A stretch of DNA of 8,465 nt from positions 1 to 8,465 of the forward strand of contig JANYFS010000034.1 in assembly GCA_025359705.1 (NCBI GenBank), in the 5' to 3' direction. The DNA comes from Deinococcales bacterium. GTDB lineage: Bacteria; Deinococcota; Deinococci; Deinococcales; Deinococcaceae. The position numbers were made by a program, and so were the translations under genes. This document shows, one piece after another, positions 6,301-8,465 of the stretch. The notes below the pieces were generated by a model, which was not told the origin of the DNA, did no database searches, and saw only the letters and a list, made by a program, of their open reading frames with translations. Every line of letters begins with the position of its first letter. Position 1 is the first letter of the stretch.

Positions 6301-6951
6301 TTAGATTTTGGACAGCATCCCTCGAGCGCTCACCATTTCCGCCTGAACAATGCTGTGGCCCATGCCTGGGTAAATCTGTACCTCGAGGGATGCACCCCAT
6401 TTTTCAAAAAGGGCTTGGCTTTCTTGTATCCTCGAGAGTGGGATATGTCCATCTTGGTCGCCGCAACCCATCAAAATAGGAGTCCCATCAAGTTCGCCAA
6501 AATAATCCTCTGGCTCGAGGGTTTTTCCAATCAAACCCCCACTCAGGGCCACCACTGCCCCAAAACGCCCACCTTGTAGTGCGGCGTACTCGAGGGCCAA
6601 ACATGCCCCTTGGGAGAAGCCCAACAGGGCGGTGCGCTCCAGGGGGATTTTGCCTTTTTCCTCGAGTAGTTCGCGCAGGTCGGAAATCATATCTAGCGCA
6701 TCGTCTAGGTCGGGTTTATTTTGCTGTTTGGGAGCCAAGAAGCTGTGTGGATACCAGGTGTTTTGGCGTGCTTCGGGCGCAACCAAAGCAAAGCCCTCGA
6801 GCTGGAGTTCGGCAGCCAAACCCAAAATATCTCGAGCGCTGCCGCCCCGACCATGCAAGCAAATCAGCACTTTGTCGGCCTGCTCGAGCGCAACCCCCGC
6901 GTGGTAAATCTTGAACTGGTCTGGGGTGGTATACAACAAGGTGATGTTCAT
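6301..6951 (-). CDS. Alpha/beta hydrolase, phospholipase/carboxylesterase family
   Basis: 216 residues, the usual size of Abhydrolase_2 (acyl-protein-thioesterase/YpfH-like) enzymes, which hydrolyse short-chain esters, lysophospholipids or acyl thioesters. Seen: the oxyanion segment CLHGRGGSARD (31-41), nucleophile elbow GFSQG with Ser113 (111-115), the acid in GDQDGHIP (Asp167 is the likely catalytic residue), and the histidine in YPGMGHSI (His199). The triad is complete. There is no signal peptide, so it is probably cytoplasmic. An in-frame GTG at 7014 would add 21 residues (MRLYHVQFHF...) without family similarity; the ATG at 6951 is preferred, with a modest AAGG 8 nt upstream. It is divergent from the secreted-protein gene at 7084. 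The true substrate is unknown. Confidence 0.93.
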   Translation of the reverse strand: MNITLLYTTPDQFKIYHAGVALEQADKVLICLHGRGGSARDILGLAAELQLEGFALVAPEARQNTWYPHSFLAPKQQNKPDLDDALDMISDLRELLEEKGKIPLERTALLGFSQGACLALEYAALQGGRFGAVVALSGGLIGKTLEPEDYFGELDGTPILMGCGDQDGHIPLSRIQESQALFEKWGASLEVQIYPGMGHSIVQAEMVSARGMLSKI

Positions 6952-7028
6952 AGGGAAACCTTGAGGGTGGGTTGGGAATCGTGTGAAATGGAATTGGACA
7001 TGGTAAAGCCTCACGCTCGAGATGGATC

Positions 7029-7057
7029 AGTTTAACTTTTAGCCTCGAGCGTCCAAA
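7029..7057 (-). promoter_or_regulatory. Possible promoter of the esterase gene
   Basis: Minus-strand TAAACT (7034-7029) fits the TANNNT -10 pattern and has TTGGAC (7056-7051) 16 bp upstream as a partial -35. This would give a leader of about 70 nt. It lies inside the divergent intergenic space 6952-7083, which also carries three CTCGAG sites (7016, 7044, 7065), two of them 21 bp apart. Weak evidence. Confidence 0.25.
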
Positions 7058-7071
7058 TTTGGCTCTCGAGA

Positions 7072-7083
7072 TATACTTTTGCT
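7072..7083 (+). promoter_or_regulatory. Leaderless promoter -10 of the secreted-protein gene
   Basis: TATACT (7072-7077) is followed by 6 nt and the ATG at 7084, so transcription would begin at or next to the start codon. No ribosome binding site fits between them. It is the same hexamer, at nearly the same distance, as upstream of comM. A CTCGAG (7065-7070) ends one base before the -10 box. Confidence 0.5.
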
Positions 7084-7656
7084 ATGAAAAAAACGTTTGG
7101 GATCATGTTTATGGTTTACCTAACTTCGGCATGGGCCACGCCCGTTTTGAAACCTGTTCTGAAACCTGTTCTGAAACCTATCTTAACACCTTTTTTGGGA
7201 ACCCCAAGCAGCAACCGTGCCGATCTCGAGCGGAAATTTTTGCACACTCCATTTTGCAAAGCCTTGGGCTGCACCGTCCGCCCGCTCAACCCCATGTACC
7301 ACCATTTGGTTTTTAGACTGGTCAACGGCCTCGAGGTGCAACTGGATACCTGGCACGCCAACGGTGTGTATTTTGAACTCGAGCCAAAAAAACCCCTTTC
7401 CCTCGAGCGGATTCGCACCCTCAAAGCGCTGATTCGCCTTGCTGCGGGGCAAGATTTGCCCTTCGATTTTGCAAAAAACTGCTCGAGCATTGCAGGTATT
7501 CGCCTATCCAAGCCGCTCGAGTTCTATTTAAAACCTTATGGTCGTTTAGGAATAATTTCTTGCCTCGAGGATACAACGGGAATTCCAATGGGGCAGGAAA
7601 ATACCGCCCCAGAGTTCGTTCCTAGCTATACTTTTGCGATTTTCTTGCCTGTTTAA
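7084..7656 (+). CDS. Predicted secreted protein with N-terminal VLKP tandem repeat, function unknown
   Basis: I do not recognise this 190-residue protein. It starts with a classic signal peptide: MKK, a hydrophobic core (FGIMFMVYLTS) and a likely cleavage after AWA (residue 18). Immediately after come four tandem tetrapeptides, VLKP three times and then ILTP (about residues 21-36). The remainder (about 40-190) looks like one compact alpha/beta domain with Cys58, Cys63, Cys133 and Cys160, enough for two disulfides outside the cytoplasm, and segments such as HHLVFRLVNGLEVQLDTW and VYFELEPKKPLSLERIRTL. The coding call rests on the signal peptide, the promoter spacing, reading-frame length and the in-frame CTCGAG pattern (six of seven sites are Leu-Glu, as in neighbouring genes). 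It is divergent from the esterase and convergent with the DUF4345 gene, so it is transcribed alone. Confidence 0.8.
   Translation: MKKTFGIMFMVYLTSAWATPVLKPVLKPVLKPILTPFLGTPSSNRADLERKFLHTPFCKALGCTVRPLNPMYHHLVFRLVNGLEVQLDTWHANGVYFELEPKKPLSLERIRTLKALIRLAAGQDLPFDFAKNCSSIAGIRLSKPLEFYLKPYGRLGIISCLEDTTGIPMGQENTAPEFVPSYTFAIFLPV
7144..7191 (+). repeat. 12-bp tandem repeat encoding VLKP
   Basis: Four consecutive 12-bp units at 7144, 7156, 7168 and 7180. The second and third are identical (GTTCTGAAACCT), the first differs by one base and the fourth is degenerate. Being a multiple of three, changes in copy number would keep the frame and lengthen or shorten a proline/lysine-rich linker just after the signal peptide. 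Confidence 0.85.
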
Positions 7657-7677
7657 ATTTGCTCGAGCGCTTAAGCT

Positions 7678-8028
7678 CTATCGCACCAACAGCAATACCG
7701 CAATCAAACCTTCAAAACCAATTCCAGCTAAATTATAGGGCGCTCGAGCGTGTTCCAAAAGTGCCGACAAAGCCCGAATCAGTGCCGCAGATGCAAAGCC
7801 AATGCCAAGTGCAAAAGCTACCTCGAGCTGTTGCAAGATCAGGGCAGTTAAAGCCATTCCCAAGAAAATCCCGCCATAGGTGGCCCGAATTTCGCTAATG
7901 CCTGTTTTGCCAATGGCTTGGATGTGTACGAATTTGGCATTGGCAAGTGGGAAAAGGGAACTAACCACACGCAAAAGAACCACGATCAACAAACCGATCC
8001 ACACATTTATAGGCACTTTTAACCTCAC
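7678..8028 (-). CDS. DUF4345 family integral membrane protein
   Basis: 116 residues, about the normal size of DUF4345 proteins. The signature GISEIRATYGGIFLGMAL (about 43-60) is clear, flanked by hydrophobic stretches at about 8-27, 49-66, 70-90 and 99-115, predicting four membrane segments. The function of the family is not established. The start is uncertain: GTG at 8028 has GAGGG only 3 nt upstream, while GTG at 8016 (112 residues) has GAGGT about 6 nt upstream. The S9 peptidase stop codon is 15 bp upstream of 8028, which suggests a shared transcript. Only 21 bp separate its stop codon from that of the convergent gene ending at 7656. Confidence 0.87.
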   Translation of the reverse strand: MRLKVPINVWIGLLIVVLLRVVSSLFPLANAKFVHIQAIGKTGISEIRATYGGIFLGMALTALILQQLEVAFALGIGFASAALIRALSALLEHARAPYNLAGIGFEGLIAVLLLVR

Positions 8029-8043
8029 GTTCCCTCGAGGGAG

Positions 8044-8465
8044 TTAGGTCTGGAGCGCTTCTACCGCACCTGGAATGCCTTCTATCCCCTGAAGAATTTG
8101 CACGCTCGAGCCTTGAAAATCCGTCCCGATGGCCTCGCAGCGCCCACCCAAATGTTGGGCCAAAAATGCCTCGGTGATTGCATAAAATGCTTGGTTATTT
8201 TCTGGACGGGCAAAACCGTGGCCCTCGTCGGGGAATAAAACGTAGGTCACAGGAATGTTTTTTTCGTTCATGGCAGCCACAATCTGATCCGCTTCGGCCT
8301 GTTTCACTCGAGGGTCATTGGCACCTTGCCCAATCAAAAGTGGCTTTTGAATGCTCGAGACGTGGGTTAAGGGGGAGCGTTCGGCTAAAAGTGCCTGACC
8401 TTCGGGGGTGGTATTGTTGCCCACGCGGTTTCGCAACTGAGCGATCATCGGTTCCCAATACGGTG
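8044..8465 (-). CDS. S9-family (prolyl oligopeptidase-like) peptidase, C-terminal part
   Basis: The reading frame enters from the right edge and ends at the TAA at 8046-8044; 139 residues are visible. It reads PYWEPMIAQLRNRVGN..., then a SPLTHVSSIQKPLLIGQGANDPRV segment with the catalytic aspartate in GANDPRV, then LFPDEGHGF with the catalytic histidine. This order is that of the C-terminal alpha/beta-hydrolase domain of S9 peptidases (dipeptidyl aminopeptidase/acylaminoacyl peptidase group). The nucleophilic serine and any beta-propeller lie outside the window. An internal ATG at 8448 is not the real start because the frame and homology continue upstream of it. The last roughly 30 residues after GHGF...FLAQHLGGRCE form an extra tail that I do not recognise. 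Confidence 0.9.
   Translation of the reverse strand, partial: PYWEPMIAQLRNRVGNNTTPEGQALLAERSPLTHVSSIQKPLLIGQGANDPRVKQAEADQIVAAMNEKNIPVTYVLFPDEGHGFARPENNQAFYAITEAFLAQHLGGRCEAIGTDFQGSSVQILQGIEGIPGAVEALQT

Larger units (their letters stand above)
27..8359. repeat. Highly iterated palindrome CTCGAG, 76 copies dispersed over the whole window
   Basis: Hand-counted start positions: 27, 183, 213, 246, 550, 741, 861, 918, 954, 990, 1179, 1337, 1422, 1513, 1565, 1595, 1780, 1856, 1967, 1988, 2014, 2087, 2108, 2199, 2261, 2301, 2377, 2611, 2644, 2938, 3043, 3073, 3232, 3310, 3786, 3879, 3915, 4470, 4544, 4781, 4874, 4904, 5301, 5482, 5652, 5702, 6002, 6148, 6192, 6207, 6321, 6382, 6431, 6514, 6589, 6661, 6796, 6831, 6883, 7016, 7044, 7065, 7225, 7330, 7378, 7402, 7482, 7516, 7564, 7662, 7743, 7822, 8034, 8105, 8307, 8354. 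A random 6-mer would occur about twice. Thirteen copies are intergenic and 63 are in genes. Of the 63, 44 read CTC-GAG (Leu-Glu), 11 read NNC-TCG-AGN (Ser-Arg or Ser-Ser) and 8 read NCT-CGA-GNN (Arg). Density is lowest in clpC (12 in 2.2 kb) and highest in the esterase gene (9 in 651 bp). Confidence 0.95.

Noticed and set aside
6083..6479. Open frames of 105 residues (minus, 6083-6400) and 129 residues (plus, 6090-6479) at the end of the esterase gene and in the gap beside it
   Set aside because: Both overlap the esterase coding end and the inverted-repeat region, have no recognisable motif or good ribosome binding site, and show no protein-like composition.
7657..7677. Possible bidirectional terminator between the convergent stops
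   Set aside because: Only a 4-bp GAGC/GCTC stem with no T-tract on either strand.
1..8465. CRISPR array, insertion sequence or prophage
   Set aside because: No regularly spaced long repeats, no transposase or integrase reading frame, and all genes are ordinary chromosomal types with the same CTCGAG enrichment.

Overview
The window looks like chromosomal housekeeping DNA from a bacterium of the Deinococcota (Deinococcus-Thermus phylum). The best single clue is the ClpC N-terminus (MNRYDDRARLVFHYAREE), which closely matches what I remember of Deinococcus/Thermus ClpC. A second clue is that three genes have a Deinococcus-like leaderless start: a TANNNT -10 box ends 6-7 nt before the start codon and there is no Shine-Dalgarno sequence. 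The genus is not resolved.

Layout. 1-1472 (-): ComM/YifB Mg-chelatase-like ATPase, cut at its C-terminus by the window edge. 1556-2146 (-): GNAT acetyltransferase. 2341-3432 (-): class I/II PLP aminotransferase, with a candidate terminator behind it. 3560-3596: strong intrinsic terminator for clpC. 3638-5866 (-): clpC, a ClpC/ClpA-type unfoldase with a ClpP-docking loop but no long middle domain. 5867-6300: a 434-bp intergenic region rich in inverted and direct repeats. 6301-6951 (-): phospholipase/carboxylesterase-type alpha/beta hydrolase, divergent from 7084-7656 (+), an unrecognised secreted protein with a tandem VLKP repeat. 7678-8028 (-): DUF4345 membrane protein, probably co-transcribed behind 8044-8465 (-), the C-terminal part of an S9 (prolyl oligopeptidase family) peptidase cut by the window edge.

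Most genes appear to be separate transcription units: terminators or clear promoters separate clpC, the aminotransferase and the GNAT gene. Only the S9 peptidase and DUF4345 look like an operon. I see no transposase, integrase, tRNA, rRNA or CRISPR array.

The outstanding feature is genomic rather than genic. The 6-bp palindrome CTCGAG occurs 76 times by hand count, about once per 111 bp, where about two would be expected at random. It is at least as dense between genes (13 in about 1.08 kb) as inside them (63 in about 7.4 kb), so codon choice alone cannot explain it. Inside genes, 44 of 63 copies are read as the codon pair CTC-GAG (Leu-Glu). This resembles the cyanobacterial HIP1 phenomenon with a different sequence. 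The second candidate for something new is the intergenic region upstream of clpC, where two long complementary pairs interleave in a pseudoknot or switch arrangement.
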